DNA of 36,799 nucleotides from SAR324 cluster bacterium lautmerah10. Lineage in GTDB: Bacteria; SAR324; NAC60-12. The stretch's first letter is position 1. Each line of letters starts with the position of its first letter. Below are positions 23,253-33,122 of the stretch, piece after piece. The notes below the pieces were generated by a model. That model was not told where the DNA came from, made no database searches, and saw nothing but the letters and a program-made list of their open reading frames with translations. The position numbers and the translations under genes are program-made. The DNA lies in NCBI GenBank assembly GCA_001469005.2, contig LNZD02000101.1:11202-48000 (forward strand). Reading direction: 5' to 3'.

Positions 23253-24139
23253 TACGGATTCTTCTTCCCGAATCTTCGGTGGTTGAAAAAGAGACCTATC
23301 GCCTGGGTGATATTGCCAGACTCGAAGGACCGGATCCTTACCTGATCGAAAGACTGGAGAGGATCAAAATAGGTCGATCCCCTCTCCCCGGAAGGGACCT
23401 GAGCGTTTCCCGTTCGATCATGCTTTCCCGGATCAGATCGGCAAAAATCGACACAGCAAAGATTGTCTTTCCTGCCAGCCAAAACACACGCGTTCAGCGA
23501 GCAGCACTCAAGATTCCTGGCAAGGATATCGACCAGTCCGTTTTGAATCATATCCAGGAAGCCTATTCCGGAATGGATATCAAACCTAGGATTCTTGCGA
23601 AAACCCGTGATGTATTTCTTCCACGCGGGGAAGTCAGTTACCGAATCCTCAAAAAAGGACGTCACCTCAAGGAAGGCGGATACCAGACTTATGAGTTGGA
23701 ATTCAGTGTTGATGGGAAACCAATGCGGAAAGTTCCAGTCAGGACCTACATCAAACTTTATAAGGATGTGGTCATTGCGAAGGACACCATCAAAGCAGAT
23801 CATGTCATCGGCGAAGCAGACATTCTCAAAGTCCGTCGTAATGTCGATCGCATGCCTTCCAAGTATGTAACCGATGCACAGGACATTCTTGGCAAAGTAG
23901 CTTCCAGAGCAATCAATCCCAACGAAGTTATTCGCGAAACCACCGTTGCCGCACAGCCTGTGGTGAAGTCCGGTGACCGCTTGATGATCATCTTTGAAAC
24001 CCCGAATTTAAGATTGACCGCACCGGGAATGTCTCTGCAAAAAGGGGCACTTGGAGATCGCATTCAAGTCCGGAACCTGCAAAGCAAAATCCTGGTCTAT
24101 GCAACCGTCCGTGACAAAAACCACGTCCAGGTCAACTGA
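23249..24139 (+). CDS. flgA: Flagellar basal-body P-ring formation protein FlgA
   Basis: 296 codons from ATG 23249. FlgA is a periplasmic chaperone that assists FlgI assembly into the P ring. The C-terminal half carries the SAF/ChapFlgA pattern: VVIAKDTIKADHVIGEADI (about 173-191), ILGKVASRAINPNEVIRE, and KSGDRLMIIFETPNLRLTAPG followed by QVRNLQSKILVYATV. The N-terminal half (ETYRLGDIARLEGPDPYLIE) also fits. As read, it has no signal peptide, although the protein must act in the periplasm; the hydrophobic segment lies in the preceding overlapping ORF. Usual length is about 220-250, so it is a long member. Confidence 0.88.
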   Translation: MIRILLPESSVVEKETYRLGDIARLEGPDPYLIERLERIKIGRSPLPGRDLSVSRSIMLSRIRSAKIDTAKIVFPASQNTRVQRAALKIPGKDIDQSVLNHIQEAYSGMDIKPRILAKTRDVFLPRGEVSYRILKKGRHLKEGGYQTYELEFSVDGKPMRKVPVRTYIKLYKDVVIAKDTIKADHVIGEADILKVRRNVDRMPSKYVTDAQDILGKVASRAINPNEVIRETTVAAQPVVKSGDRLMIIFETPNLRLTAPGMSLQKGALGDRIQVRNLQSKILVYATVRDKNHVQVN

Positions 24140-24145
24140 ATTCCG

Positions 24146-24970
24146 ATGTCAAATTTTTTAAAATCTTTACACTTGCCTAAGCTGACACATCAGAATGTTG
24201 GATTGTCATCGCATCGGAAGATTCCATGCGGGAAAATCCTGCTGGTGTTCTTTGTGCTGTTTGCTGCTGCAGCCTGCCGGACGCCCTTCAACCAGCCTCA
24301 AACTCCAGCACAAAACCAGACGGCCGTATCAAATTCAAAAAAAGTCACCAACAATCGTTTGAGTTCAGAAAAAAGATTGAGACGAAAAAGGGTTTCGGTC
24401 AGCAGAAACCTTTATGAAGGTTCACTGTGGCGTTATGAATCCTCATTTGGAAACATCCTGAGGGATCACCGTGCTCGTTTCCGGGGAGATTTATTTACCA
24501 TCAGCGAACTTCCCTCGGTGGTCAATGTCCCGGAACCCAAAGCCGAAGCAGAACAAGAAGCGGCAGCTCCCACAAACAATACTCAACGCGCTAACCTGCT
24601 ACTTGAAGCGATTACCATGCGGGATGAAATCGAAAGAGAACAAAATGACATCCTCCGCAGTCTGGAAACAATGTCCGCACGGGTTACCAAAGTTCTGCCC
24701 GATGGCAACATGATGATCAAAGGACAGAAAGTCGATTATCGTCAACGCAACCAGGTACGCTACATTACCACCATCACCGGCATCCTCCGACCAGCTGATG
24801 TTGATGATTCAAACATTGTTTCCGCCACTAAACTTGCCAACCCCAATGTCAAAATCAAGAGGCAGCAGTCAGGGGCCTTCGTCCGAGAAAGGCTGGAGCG
24901 ATTGGCACCGTTGATCGGACAACAAAGAGCGGGCCTAATGGGACGCATTGGTGATTTCGCCCAACAATGA
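24146..24970 (+). CDS. flgH: Flagellar L-ring lipoprotein FlgH
   Basis: 274-aa outer-membrane L-ring protein. A long polar N-terminal leader precedes a hydrophobic segment and lipobox-like FAAAAC at about 39-44 (Cys44), so it should be lipid-anchored to the outer membrane. The core shows SLWRYESSFGNILRDHRARF, GDLFTISE, VTKVLPDGNMMIKGQKVDYR, YITTITGILRPADVDDSNIV and the end VRERLERLAPLIG, in family order. A Pro/Ala/Glu-rich linker with NNTQRANLLLEAITM sits in the middle. It follows flgA by 6 bases. flgI, which often follows flgH, is absent. Confidence 0.9.
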   Translation: MSNFLKSLHLPKLTHQNVGLSSHRKIPCGKILLVFFVLFAAAACRTPFNQPQTPAQNQTAVSNSKKVTNNRLSSEKRLRRKRVSVSRNLYEGSLWRYESSFGNILRDHRARFRGDLFTISELPSVVNVPEPKAEAEQEAAAPTNNTQRANLLLEAITMRDEIEREQNDILRSLETMSARVTKVLPDGNMMIKGQKVDYRQRNQVRYITTITGILRPADVDDSNIVSATKLANPNVKIKRQQSGAFVRERLERLAPLIGQQRAGLMGRIGDFAQQ

Positions 24971-25241
24971 GACCATTCAGGATTTCTAGCTCGATCTCCT
25001 GTTAGTGTTGATTGACTTCCCCTCTTAAAATTCATCATTCAAAATTCACCCCTTCATCCGGCACATCGCTTTTCCTATTGCCGTTAAGGATCTTCTCGAA
25101 ATTTTCGAAGTTCATGTTTTAGAGAAACAACATCGGAAAATTGGACTTTTCCCATTTCTTTTTTTAAAAATATAAGTTGAGTCATTTAATCAGAAGAGCG
25201 ACTTAGGCCATCAATGATGAATTTTCTTTTTGTGACATCCT

Positions 25242-28200
25242 ATGACTGAGGAAGTTACCAATCCTGATTTGCGTTCCCAGGACGAACGGCAGCTTGACCT
25301 GATTCGCGACCTGAACAGCCGGGTTCCATCCAACCCTCAGGGAGATGCTGCAGATGCAGGGTTGAAAAAAATCCTACAATCCCTCAGCAAAAATTCTCTC
25401 AGTGACGCTCTTCGCGATTCTTTTTCTGCAGATAAATTAAAGGAGTGGAAAGAGTATGCGGAAAAGGAATTTGAGGCCATGGGACAGATCAACCGAAAAA
25501 GAGTTCGAAATCTGGTTGGTTTGTCCGATGAAGACATGCACCGCACCATGTTCGAAGGTTTTTTCCTCTTCGACATCAATCCCCTGGATGCTCCTACGGT
25601 GGAAGTTCAAGCTCGAACCGGCGAGTTTGACGATGATGGGAAACCCGTGATGAAAACTTTTTCATACGAGGTTTTCCAGAAGAATGCTTTGTATGGAATC
25701 GAAGGAGTAGAAAGATTTGTCCCAAAATCCATCTGCGAGGGTGAAGAAGGAATGCACGCCTACCTCAAAGAGGAGTACTCAGAACGGGTTCAGCATTTCC
25801 AGAAGGCAGAATACAAACCCATCAAGGCATTGACAACGATCGGCAGTCTTGGAGGAATCGGCCACAAACCGGATTCCGACATGGATGCCCAGGTGATCAT
25901 CAACACCAATCCTGAGTACCGATACTGTTGGAACGATGCTGATTTTTTCCTGGCATTACTCTGCCATATCCTGGAACGGTTCTATGATCATTACTTCTTG
26001 CACAAAATGGATCCGAAAAGCCGGGCGGAACTCAGGAAAACCGCGACCGGAATCCTTTTGGAAGAATTCCAGGACGGGGTCTCTCCGGAAGAAGCAAAGG
26101 TGGTGGAGTTCATTTTTACCAGCCGCTACCGGAAAGAAAAACAAAGACTCATTCTCGAGCATCTTCAATCCCAGGAAGCAGAAAAACAAACCGAAGCATT
26201 CATGCCGATCATTCTGGGATCGCTGAAGGAGTTCCCGGATTGTGAGATGCTCATCGAGCCCCTCCGTCAGTTTTTCGGATTTTTACAGAAAACTCCTGCG
26301 GATGAACTCCGTTCCAAAGGATTCACTTACTCCGTTCAGCAATTCAGTCAGGACAAACTCCTGGGTTGGCTGACGCAGTATTTCAGGACCACTTTCCTAG
26401 GAGTCGAAGGCGCACGCCAGATCCTTTGGCGTTATGCGGTGCAGAACAATTACTCTCCGGACAAAGTCCCGGAAGACAAACAAAAAGCCTGTTTCCTGGA
26501 AAGTATTTCCAGCAACAACCAGCTCAACCAACTGCTGCTCGAATTCCTCGACTTTCTGATGGAACAGCTTTCTCATTCCGCCCGAGGAAAAGTCCCGGAA
26601 ATCGTTCAGATGCTCCAGCAGAAATTTGGTTCCAATGGACTCGAATTTCCGGAAGATCTGAACACTCAGCTGCAGGAAAAACTGGATGCGCAGTATCGGG
26701 TGCATATGGTGAAGTTGATCGAATCAAGGTCTGATTTCGAAGCCAAGGGATTTGAAGCTGATCTCGAATTTCCACTGCACTTGAAAATTCAGCAGGCAGA
26801 AGCCTATTTGACCCAGAAATACCCCAGCACGGAAATTCATTTTTTTACCAATATCCTGCGAAAGCAAAGAGCCGGACAACATACTCCCTACCTCGTTTCT
26901 CCCGAAGGCAGCATGGCCTATTCCAACATGCTCAATGATTTCCTGTTGAATCCTGCGGTGATGATGTGCGGCCTTCCGCCCATGCCGTTTGACCTTCCCC
27001 AGGACTTCAAGGTCATTTCATCCATCGGGGTTTTCCCTGACGCAGAATGGACCCTGAATCAATCCGTTGAAATCATCGAAGCACCCCCCAAACCGGAAAC
27101 GGACGGTGATTCAGGAGAAGGGGAGGAAGCTCCTGCAGAAGCCCCCCCTTCCGGGGCAGATGTCGAAAAAGAATCTTTTGTGTTGGGACACCTTCCCAAT
27201 TGGGGGGAGATCCACATTCCACGGAAAAAATTCCTCGAGCATGCCGTCCCAATCTTTCTCCGAGAAAGCGAAAAAGTCAGTCACCGTAATCTTCCTAAAG
27301 CCCTGCTGAATTGCTGGTGGCTGGAAATGATCGTCTGCATCGACAAAGAAGATGACCTACCCACCAGCCTGACCCGGTTGCTCTGGAATCCGGATCAACG
27401 ATACTTCCTGTCGGATGAGATCAATGGACCATTGATCGACGCCATCATTAAACTGGAAACCGATTATCCAGGGCTTCCTCTTGATCCCTGGTGGCTCAAA
27501 TTCACAGAGATGTTGGCCCGTTTCGAAAGTTATGAACAGGAAGAAGAAGAGGAAAAGGATTTTTCTCTGAACACCCTCAGTGTCACCCAGAAACAAATCA
27601 TTTTCTGTTTTGCTCAACACCTGAGAATTTCAGACATCATCAATTACGGAGACAACGGCAAAGCCAAATGGCTTGATGAAAACGAAACCTGGCGTTCCAG
27701 GGCGATGGTTGATTATTACAATGTCTTTTTCAGTGATCCTGAAGAACGTGCTGAAGTGGTCCGTTTTTCCCAGGGCAGAGATGATGCAGGGAACCGGGTC
27801 GAAAAAGTACTCAAGCAGCTTTTCCTGGAATCGATGAAACGGGTAGAAAGTAAACTTTGCCAAATCGGATTGGACAATGCTGTCGCCAACATCAGCAATC
27901 ACCTGGCAAGGATCAGTGCTGAGTCTCTCGACCTGGAAAATGCCCAGAAATACCTACGTCCCATGCTTGCCGTAGTCAACCAGAGGGTTGCCATCGAAGA
28001 CAAAAAAGTGCTGATCAAGGTCAAAAAGAAAATGCCGATGAATGCACTTGAAAAGATGCAGGCAAGGAACATATATGACGATCATAAAAAACTGAAAAGC
28101 GTACAGGGAAACATCGTTGATTATTTCGGCCAGTTTAAAATCAAGATCGAAGAAGGTTGGGTACGAAAAGCCATTGAAGACTCAAAAGTATTTATTGCTG

Positions 28201-29090
28201 GAGATGCATTGGAAAATGTTATCTTCAAATACCACTTCGACCGGAATTTCGAAAGAAAACCCTTTCAGGTTCCATTGCCGATTTCCAAAAGTTTGAGCAT
28301 CCCCAGAAACCGGATCAAAGTCGTCTTCAATCCGAAAACAGGGAAATGGCTTTTCAGTTCCATGTTGACCAAACAGGAAGCCGGCGGAGGCGGTGGAGAT
28401 TCGGTTCTGCCGATGTTCGAAGGCCCCCTTGTGGACGGTTTGACACGATGTGTCTCAAGCGGATATGTAGGGTTTGGCGGGAAATACCTCTCGACCTTCG
28501 AGAAGCCTCCTGCTCAGGCCCGGAGTGAAATAGCGACCAATCCTGTCACTGGACAGGATCTTTTCAATCTTGCTCAGGAGATTAAGTCAACCTTTGCTTC
28601 CATGCATGCATCCTCCCAGGAAGTACTTGAAAATATTCATTACGTCCGGGAAGTCTTCATGATCTGCCATGTGAATCGATACAACATGATTTCATTGGTG
28701 GTTCGGGACAATCTTGGAGAACAGTTCGTCATTAATTTTGATATCAAGAGCATTCCGGTCAAAAAGGTTCCACCCAAACTGAGGATCGGCGGTGACGAGC
28801 AATTCCCGGAATTTCTTTTGCGTTTCAACAGCCAGCAATGCAGGGTTCTTTTCCTCCGGCATTTAGCCGCTCTCAAAATCCCTATCTTGAGCAGCAACCG
28901 CCCGAAACTGAATATCTGGATCAGTCCCGGAAAATATGACCTGCCGATAGCCCAGAAATTTTTACAACGTTACATCAACGGAATCGCCAGGGCCCTCTGG
29001 CCGACAGATTCCATCGGAACACGGGAGCAGTTGAAACCGACTGCACTTGACAAAACCTTCGACCAGATGGGGCAGGAAGCTCTCAACTAG
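25242..29090 (+). CDS. Class I (enterobacterial-type) adenylate cyclase-like protein, 1282 aa
   Basis: Large soluble protein with the nucleotidyltransferase motif [20 protein letters not shown] (198-217), where Gly201, Ser202, Asp213 and Asp215 match the catalytic G-S...D-x-D of class I cyclases. Downstream landmarks occur in CyaA order: EIHFF (531-535), [20 protein letters not shown] (554-573), [14 protein letters not shown] (660-673), a [15 protein letters not shown] block (783-797) and [15 protein letters not shown] (1022-1036), with a C-terminal IVDFDI-like strand [10 protein letters not shown]. In CyaA the GS motif and the (E)V(S/H)FF motif are about 40-50 residues apart; here about 315, so a stretch of roughly 270 residues is inserted. 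Product would be cAMP if active, but activity is unproven. It lies 271 bases after flgH with no clear promoter and 49 bases before the carboxylase gene. Confidence 0.75.
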   Translation: MTEEVTNPDLRSQDERQLDLIRDLNSRVPSNPQGDAADAGLKKILQSLSKNSLSDALRDSFSADKLKEWKEYAEKEFEAMGQINRKRVRNLVGLSDEDMHRTMFEGFFLFDINPLDAPTVEVQARTGEFDDDGKPVMKTFSYEVFQKNALYGIEGVERFVPKSICEGEEGMHAYLKEEYSERVQHFQKAEYKPIKALTTIGSLGGIGHKPDSDMDAQVIINTNPEYRYCWNDADFFLALLCHILERFYDHYFLHKMDPKSRAELRKTATGILLEEFQDGVSPEEAKVVEFIFTSRYRKEKQRLILEHLQSQEAEKQTEAFMPIILGSLKEFPDCEMLIEPLRQFFGFLQKTPADELRSKGFTYSVQQFSQDKLLGWLTQYFRTTFLGVEGARQILWRYAVQNNYSPDKVPEDKQKACFLESISSNNQLNQLLLEFLDFLMEQLSHSARGKVPEIVQMLQQKFGSNGLEFPEDLNTQLQEKLDAQYRVHMVKLIESRSDFEAKGFEADLEFPLHLKIQQAEAYLTQKYPSTEIHFFTNILRKQRAGQHTPYLVSPEGSMAYSNMLNDFLLNPAVMMCGLPPMPFDLPQDFKVISSIGVFPDAEWTLNQSVEIIEAPPKPETDGDSGEGEEAPAEAPPSGADVEKESFVLGHLPNWGEIHIPRKKFLEHAVPIFLRESEKVSHRNLPKALLNCWWLEMIVCIDKEDDLPTSLTRLLWNPDQRYFLSDEINGPLIDAIIKLETDYPGLPLDPWWLKFTEMLARFESYEQEEEEEKDFSLNTLSVTQKQIIFCFAQHLRISDIINYGDNGKAKWLDENETWRSRAMVDYYNVFFSDPEERAEVVRFSQGRDDAGNRVEKVLKQLFLESMKRVESKLCQIGLDNAVANISNHLARISAESLDLENAQKYLRPMLAVVNQRVAIEDKKVLIKVKKKMPMNALEKMQARNIYDDHKKLKSVQGNIVDYFGQFKIKIEEGWVRKAIEDSKVFIAGDALENVIFKYHFDRNFERKPFQVPLPISKSLSIPRNRIKVVFNPKTGKWLFSSMLTKQEAGGGGGDSVLPMFEGPLVDGLTRCVSSGYVGFGGKYLSTFEKPPAQARSEIATNPVTGQDLFNLAQEIKSTFASMHASSQEVLENIHYVREVFMICHVNRYNMISLVVRDNLGEQFVINFDIKSIPVKKVPPKLRIGGDEQFPEFLLRFNSQQCRVLFLRHLAALKIPILSSNRPKLNIWISPGKYDLPIAQKFLQRYINGIARALWPTDSIGTREQLKPTALDKTFDQMGQEALN

Positions 29091-29139
29091 GGTTTTCTCC
29101 TTCTTCAAACATTCCCCTCACCCTTTCAGCGATGGCACG

Positions 29140-30798
29140 ATGAAAAACTACAGCCTGGAGAATCCATTTGCTGAAAACGATCTTCCCTCACCTGTAAAAG
29201 ATCAAGAACAAGCAGTCCCTTCCCGTTATCAGGAAATGGTGGACCGAGGCCGGGAACTGCTCGAACTTCCAAAAAAAGGTGGAGGTGAAAGCAGAGTTCA
29301 GGTCCAGCACGGTAAGGGGAGAATGACCGTCTGGGAGCGCATCCGAGTCTTGACTGAAAATGAACCGCACATCACCTTTCAGAATTGGGGAGCGCAACTC
29401 GACGGCGCAGGAATCGTCACAGGAATCCTGAACATCAAGGGAAGAGATGTCGCGCTTTACGGGCATGATTTCACCGTCCGCGCCGGGTCCATGGATGCCA
29501 CCAACGGGGCGAAACTCGCACGGCAGATTCTGATGGCCGGGGACCACGGAATCCCTCTGATCGGGATGAATGATTCCGCTGGTGCATTTGTGCCTGCAGG
29601 GGTCGGAGGCCTTGACGGATATTCCGAAGCCTTTCAGGCGATGCGGAAAATCAGCGGTGTGGTTCCTTCCATCATGCTCATGTTTGGATACAATGCCGGA
29701 GGCGGTGCCTACCTTCCGCGTCAAGGTTCATTCCTGATTCAGCCCAACGAAACCTTTTTCGGACTGACCGGCCCTGATGTGGTGCGAGAGGCCCTTGGAG
29801 AGGACATCACTCCGGATGAATTGGGCGGTCCCAAGGTACACTCCCAAAGCGGAGTGGTTGATCTGAGCGCTGAAGACGAATTAGGTGCTCTCCGAACAGC
29901 CCTCAGGCTTTTGAGTTATCTCCCTGACAATAACCGGGAACTGGCTCCTTTTGCAGAAACCTCACTCGAACTCGAGGGATATGTTGAAGAGGAAGCCATT
30001 CTGCTTCGGAAGACCTTTGCTGACTCTCCTTCGGGCTTCAATACCCCCCTGGACATGAGATTGTTTCTCCAGCAACTGGTCGATTATGGAGATTATTTCG
30101 AACTTCAACCGGAACGGGGAAAACAGTTGATCACGGCATTTGGTCGGATGGGTGGTTCGGTCGTAGGTTTTCTTGCGAACAACAGTGCTTTCAACTCAGG
30201 CAACATCGATGTTGATGCGTCACGCAAGGGCAAAAAGTTCATGCGTTTCTGTAACCTCTTCAACACTCCCGTTATTTTTCTGGAAGACGTCAGCGGCTAT
30301 GCTCCCGGCTCCGAACAGGAACAGGCAGGAATTGTCCAGGCCGGCCGGGAATTATTGGATTCCATCATCGACCTTCGTGTCCCAAGACTGACCCTGATTG
30401 TCCGAAATGCCTTTGGAGGAGCCTATTGCGCCTGGAATAGCTACCACATTGGCGCGGACTTTGTCTTTGCCTTACCGAGTTCCAGAATCGCGGTGATGGG
30501 GCCCGCAGGCCGACAGTATGTCTATAAGGATGAATATCGTAACATCATGAAAGTGTATCATGATTCCATAGGTTCAGGGAAAAACCAGGCAGAAGCCACA
30601 GCGCAACGGGATCGGGATTTGGAAAAGCTGACCCAACGTTATGAAAGAGAACTTCTCAATCCCGAAGAAGCTCTCAAACTCGGCTCGGTTTCCAGCTTGG
30701 TAATGCCCGGTTACAGCCGTCAGATTTTAGGATCTTCGCTGCAATACCTTTTGCGCCACTATCAACCAGAGCCCCTTTCAGGACCTCAACGAGAATAA
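29140..30798 (+). CDS. Acyl-CoA carboxylase, carboxyltransferase (beta) subunit
   Basis: 552-aa carboxyltransferase subunit of a biotin-dependent acyl-CoA carboxylase (propionyl- or methylcrotonyl-CoA-type), transferring CO2 from carboxybiotin to acyl-CoA. Family motifs seen: [35 protein letters not shown] (about 143-162, oxyanion hole), [34 protein letters not shown] and [15 protein letters not shown] near 416-430. Substrate specificity cannot be read from this. The biotin carboxylase/carrier subunit is not in the window. The ORF is open from 29047, but ATG 29140 gives the usual N-terminus and does not overlap the cyclase-like gene. Same strand and close to the preceding gene, though a functional link is not obvious. 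Confidence 0.9.
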   Translation: MKNYSLENPFAENDLPSPVKDQEQAVPSRYQEMVDRGRELLELPKKGGGESRVQVQHGKGRMTVWERIRVLTENEPHITFQNWGAQLDGAGIVTGILNIKGRDVALYGHDFTVRAGSMDATNGAKLARQILMAGDHGIPLIGMNDSAGAFVPAGVGGLDGYSEAFQAMRKISGVVPSIMLMFGYNAGGGAYLPRQGSFLIQPNETFFGLTGPDVVREALGEDITPDELGGPKVHSQSGVVDLSAEDELGALRTALRLLSYLPDNNRELAPFAETSLELEGYVEEEAILLRKTFADSPSGFNTPLDMRLFLQQLVDYGDYFELQPERGKQLITAFGRMGGSVVGFLANNSAFNSGNIDVDASRKGKKFMRFCNLFNTPVIFLEDVSGYAPGSEQEQAGIVQAGRELLDSIIDLRVPRLTLIVRNAFGGAYCAWNSYHIGADFVFALPSSRIAVMGPAGRQYVYKDEYRNIMKVYHDSIGSGKNQAEATAQRDRDLEKLTQRYERELLNPEEALKLGSVSSLVMPGYSRQILGSSLQYLLRHYQPEPLSGPQRE

Positions 30799-30852
30799 CA
30801 CTCCGAATCATCTTCTTGACCAACCATTGAAAAGGTTGATTCCACCCATTAA

Positions 30853-30873
30853 AATGATTTGATCTGAATCATT
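30853..30873. repeat. Inverted repeat before the Ser/Arg-rich membrane protein
   Basis: AATGATT (30853-30859) and AATCATT (30867-30873) are perfect 7-base arms around a TGATCTG loop, in the 99-base gap after the carboxylase gene. A weaker CAACC/GGTTG pair lies just before it. Both have low GC and no following T run, so terminator activity is doubtful; an operator role for the next gene is possible. Confidence 0.3.
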
Positions 30874-30897
30874 CTTCTTCCCAAGTCAAAGAAAACC

Positions 30898-31950
30898 ATG
30901 AAAAAACTATTCTCGACGGATGCACTTCTGTTGGTGATCATCATCTTTGGTGCATACTGGCTCTTCTTCAAAGACGACGAAAGCTCCCGGCAAAATCCTT
31001 ATTTTTCCTCCAATGTACCGATTGGGGTTAGTGATTCCTTCAACCAGCAGGCCATTGAAAGGCTGGGACTGGATCTGACGGAAAATCTTGACCCACGCCT
31101 GATCCCGGATCTGATGACGGAAGCCATGCGTGAGACGGTTCAGAGCAACCCTTCGGAAAAAGATTTTCTTCCCACTTTGGTGAATCGAGTCTCCAACAAG
31201 ATCCGTGACATCAGCACCATCGATTTAAACGAAGATGGAATCGCGGATCCCATTCTGGTGGTTCCAAATCAGTCAAGCAGCGGAAACGATCACCTTGTTT
31301 TTTCGATCCTGGTACCTGACCCCTCTGAAGTAAGCAGCCTTCCTAACGGTTCCGATCAAAATGCCTGGCGGGACATTGCTGAAAACAAGTCAATTGAGAT
31401 CATGACGGCATCCGCAGTGAAAAGCGCTGAAGACCAAATGACCATGCAGTCCGCACCGAACCCGCAAATGTATCAATCAGCAGGGACACCATATCCGCCT
31501 TATTATTCAACCGGTCCGAGTCTTTCCAGCATCTTTTTGACTTCAATGGCCGCGTCCATGATGACCAACTGGCTTTTCATGCCGAGTTACGGAATGGGCT
31601 TCGGTTATTACAATTCACAACCCATGGCGGTTAATTCTGTTCAGCAAAATCGAAGTGCAGCGGCTTCTTCCTATAGCCGTGCTCAATCCTCATCAAGTGC
31701 TGCGAAGTCGGTGGGAGGAAGTTCCGTGGCTGCCAATAAGTTCCGCTCAACTTCTTCCAAATCGATGAACCAGATCAAAAGCTCTCGCTATCGTTCTGCC
31801 AACCGGAAAGCCGCAGCAACCGGTTTTGGACGCAGCCAAACTTCTCAGCGAAAAGCTCCTGCAGTCAGGCGGACTCCAACCCGTTCACGAAGTTTGATGC
31901 GGACTCCAACAAGACGCAGCTTTGGAGGATTTGGCAGGAGAAGACGCTAA
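30898..31950 (+). CDS. Membrane-anchored protein with Ser/Arg-rich tail (350 aa)
   Basis: No family recognised. A membrane segment follows a short basic start (residues about 8-24, DALLLVIIIFGAYWLFF), placing the rest probably outside the cytoplasm. Residues 25-150 are soluble and include STIDLNEDGIADPILVV (about 102-118), which resembles a calcium-binding DxNxDG loop. Residues 180-240 are Met, Pro, Tyr and Ser rich with a second hydrophobic stretch (about 208-225). From 245 to the end the protein is low-complexity, Ser-rich and then very basic, with a repeated RTPTR element and an RRRR end. The basic tail could bind nucleic acid or a polyanion. Function unknown. Confidence 0.55.
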   Translation: MKKLFSTDALLLVIIIFGAYWLFFKDDESSRQNPYFSSNVPIGVSDSFNQQAIERLGLDLTENLDPRLIPDLMTEAMRETVQSNPSEKDFLPTLVNRVSNKIRDISTIDLNEDGIADPILVVPNQSSSGNDHLVFSILVPDPSEVSSLPNGSDQNAWRDIAENKSIEIMTASAVKSAEDQMTMQSAPNPQMYQSAGTPYPPYYSTGPSLSSIFLTSMAASMMTNWLFMPSYGMGFGYYNSQPMAVNSVQQNRSAAASSYSRAQSSSSAAKSVGGSSVAANKFRSTSSKSMNQIKSSRYRSANRKAAATGFGRSQTSQRKAPAVRRTPTRSRSLMRTPTRRSFGGFGRRRR

Positions 31951-31997
31951 GATTTTCTTTAGGTGAAAAAAGGGGTGGGAGGTTGATTGAAGAATTG

Positions 31998-32408
31998 TCA
32001 TTCCTCCCATTCTTTCTGATTGAGGTATTGTTCGTATTCCTCATCGCTCATATTTGAAATACTGTTTTTTTGTTTTTGACCGTAACGCTCAAACGCTTCC
32101 TTCCTGAGCGTTGCCATGCTCTCCAGATAACTGCTGTCCTCAAAAAGTTCATGTTGAATGTGAGCGTGAGGGGCATGCAACCGGGCTTCTTTTTCAATCT
32201 GCAAGTGACAAACTGAACATAGCGGAATCAGGTTTTCCAATTGATTATTCCCTGGGTTCTCATCGATATGATGCACCTGAAGCAGATCTCTCGAATTTCT
32301 GGGATTGCTGCAATCTTTTCCACACCTGGCACAGTGATGGTTGAAAAGTAAACGAACATATTTTGAAATCTCAGGCCATTCCTGGTGGTAACGGGGATCA
32401 TGCGCCAT
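31998..32408 (-). CDS. HNH endonuclease family protein
   Basis: 136-aa protein with a complete HNH motif: CARCGKDC (about 26-33), QVHHIDENPGNNQLENLIPL (47-66, with the His-His-Ile-Asp and Asn) and LCSVCH (66-71). The two Cys pairs would bind zinc and the HH...N...H core would cut DNA. No other domain is attached and no methylase or restriction partner is adjacent, so it may act in repair or as an orphan nuclease. The C-terminal third is acidic. It is divergent from the TerB-like gene, across a region with two palindromes. Confidence 0.8.
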   Translation of the reverse strand: MAHDPRYHQEWPEISKYVRLLFNHHCARCGKDCSNPRNSRDLLQVHHIDENPGNNQLENLIPLCSVCHLQIEKEARLHAPHAHIQHELFEDSSYLESMATLRKEAFERYGQKQKNSISNMSDEEYEQYLNQKEWEE

Positions 32409-32473
32409 TCATTTTATCCATGTTGCTTTATCATTTCACTGTTCAGCGTATTCTAAGCATTTAAGCTTTACGT

Positions 32474-32488
32474 TCACAAAAATTGTGA
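32474..32488. promoter_or_regulatory. Palindrome in the HNH / TerB-like divergent region
   Basis: TCACAA-AAA-TTGTGA, six-base arms with a three-base spacer. It sits in the 189-base gap between divergent genes, where an operator would be expected. It does not match the CRP site, whose half-sites run in the opposite order. No regulator is assigned. Confidence 0.4.
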
Positions 32489-32508
32489 TTATACATTAGT
32501 TCAATTTG

Positions 32509-32530
32509 ATTACATCCACCTAGATGTAAT
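32509..32530. promoter_or_regulatory. Second palindrome in the HNH / TerB-like divergent region
   Basis: ATTACAT at 32509-32515 and ATGTAAT at 32524-32530 are perfect arms around an eight-base centre (CCACCTAG). It lies 21 bases after the first palindrome and 67 bases before the TerB-like start. The pair looks like operator DNA for two divergent genes. Confidence 0.4.
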
Positions 32531-32597
32531 TATAACTTTTAGAATATTCTATCTTCAGTTTAAAGAAGCGATTTTTCACTAACCATTTCAATGAACC

Positions 32598-33005
32598 ATG
32601 GACCGAAAAGAATTCCTTGATATCCTCTCGATCATGAATCATATGGCACACGCAGACGGACAGATGCATCCTGCTGAAAAAAAAGTACTGATTGCTGTTT
32701 TCAAAGCAGCAAAGGTGACTCCGGAAGAACAGAAGTTGATCCAGGGTCGTTCTTCACTGGAGGAAATGATTCGTGAAATTAAAACCGATGATGCCAAAAC
32801 AGGCCTTGTGGATATGATGGCACTTGTTGCAGGGGCAGATGGAGTATTTGAGGAAGAAGAAAAACTACTCATTAAAAAAGTGATGAAGCGTGTTGGGATT
32901 ACTCCAGAAGAACACACTTACTTTCAGGACGAAAACAACCTTGATATCGCCCTGGTCCGATCCAATGCTAAAAAGATCTTACAAAGCATCACTTCCAATA
33001 GTTAA
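32598..33005 (+). CDS. TerB-like (tellurite-resistance TerB domain) protein
   Basis: 135-aa all-helical protein with two copies of the TerB-domain acidic motif: MAHADGQMHPAEKKVLI (about 16-32) and VAGADGVFEEEEKLLIKKV (about 76-94). The DG...E pattern in each can bind a divalent metal. Such domains occur alone or in larger stress and phage-related complexes; here there are no terC/D/E genes nearby, so tellurite resistance should not be assumed. Start ATG 32598. The gene is divergent from the HNH gene and converges on the kinase gene. Confidence 0.8.
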   Translation: MDRKEFLDILSIMNHMAHADGQMHPAEKKVLIAVFKAAKVTPEEQKLIQGRSSLEEMIREIKTDDAKTGLVDMMALVAGADGVFEEEEKLLIKKVMKRVGITPEEHTYFQDENNLDIALVRSNAKKILQSITSNS

Positions 33006-33122
33006 TTGCCCTTGAATCCTTAAAAATGAAAGTTTGCCGGAAACGAATTTCGTACCGAACAGTATTGGTTTCCCATTGATTAATAAAAAACCTAAAAAGC
33101 CTATCAGAGGCACTTAAACTGA

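Noticed and set aside
23084-23803. 239-codon minus-strand ORF opposite flgA
   Set aside because: It is antisense to a confident flagellar gene and has no family resemblance.
32474-32488. CRP binding site
   Set aside because: The half-sites are in the order TCACA then TGTGA, the reverse of the CRP site, and the spacing is three rather than six.
32598-33005. Tellurite resistance operon
   Set aside because: Only a TerB-like domain is present, with no other ter genes nearby.
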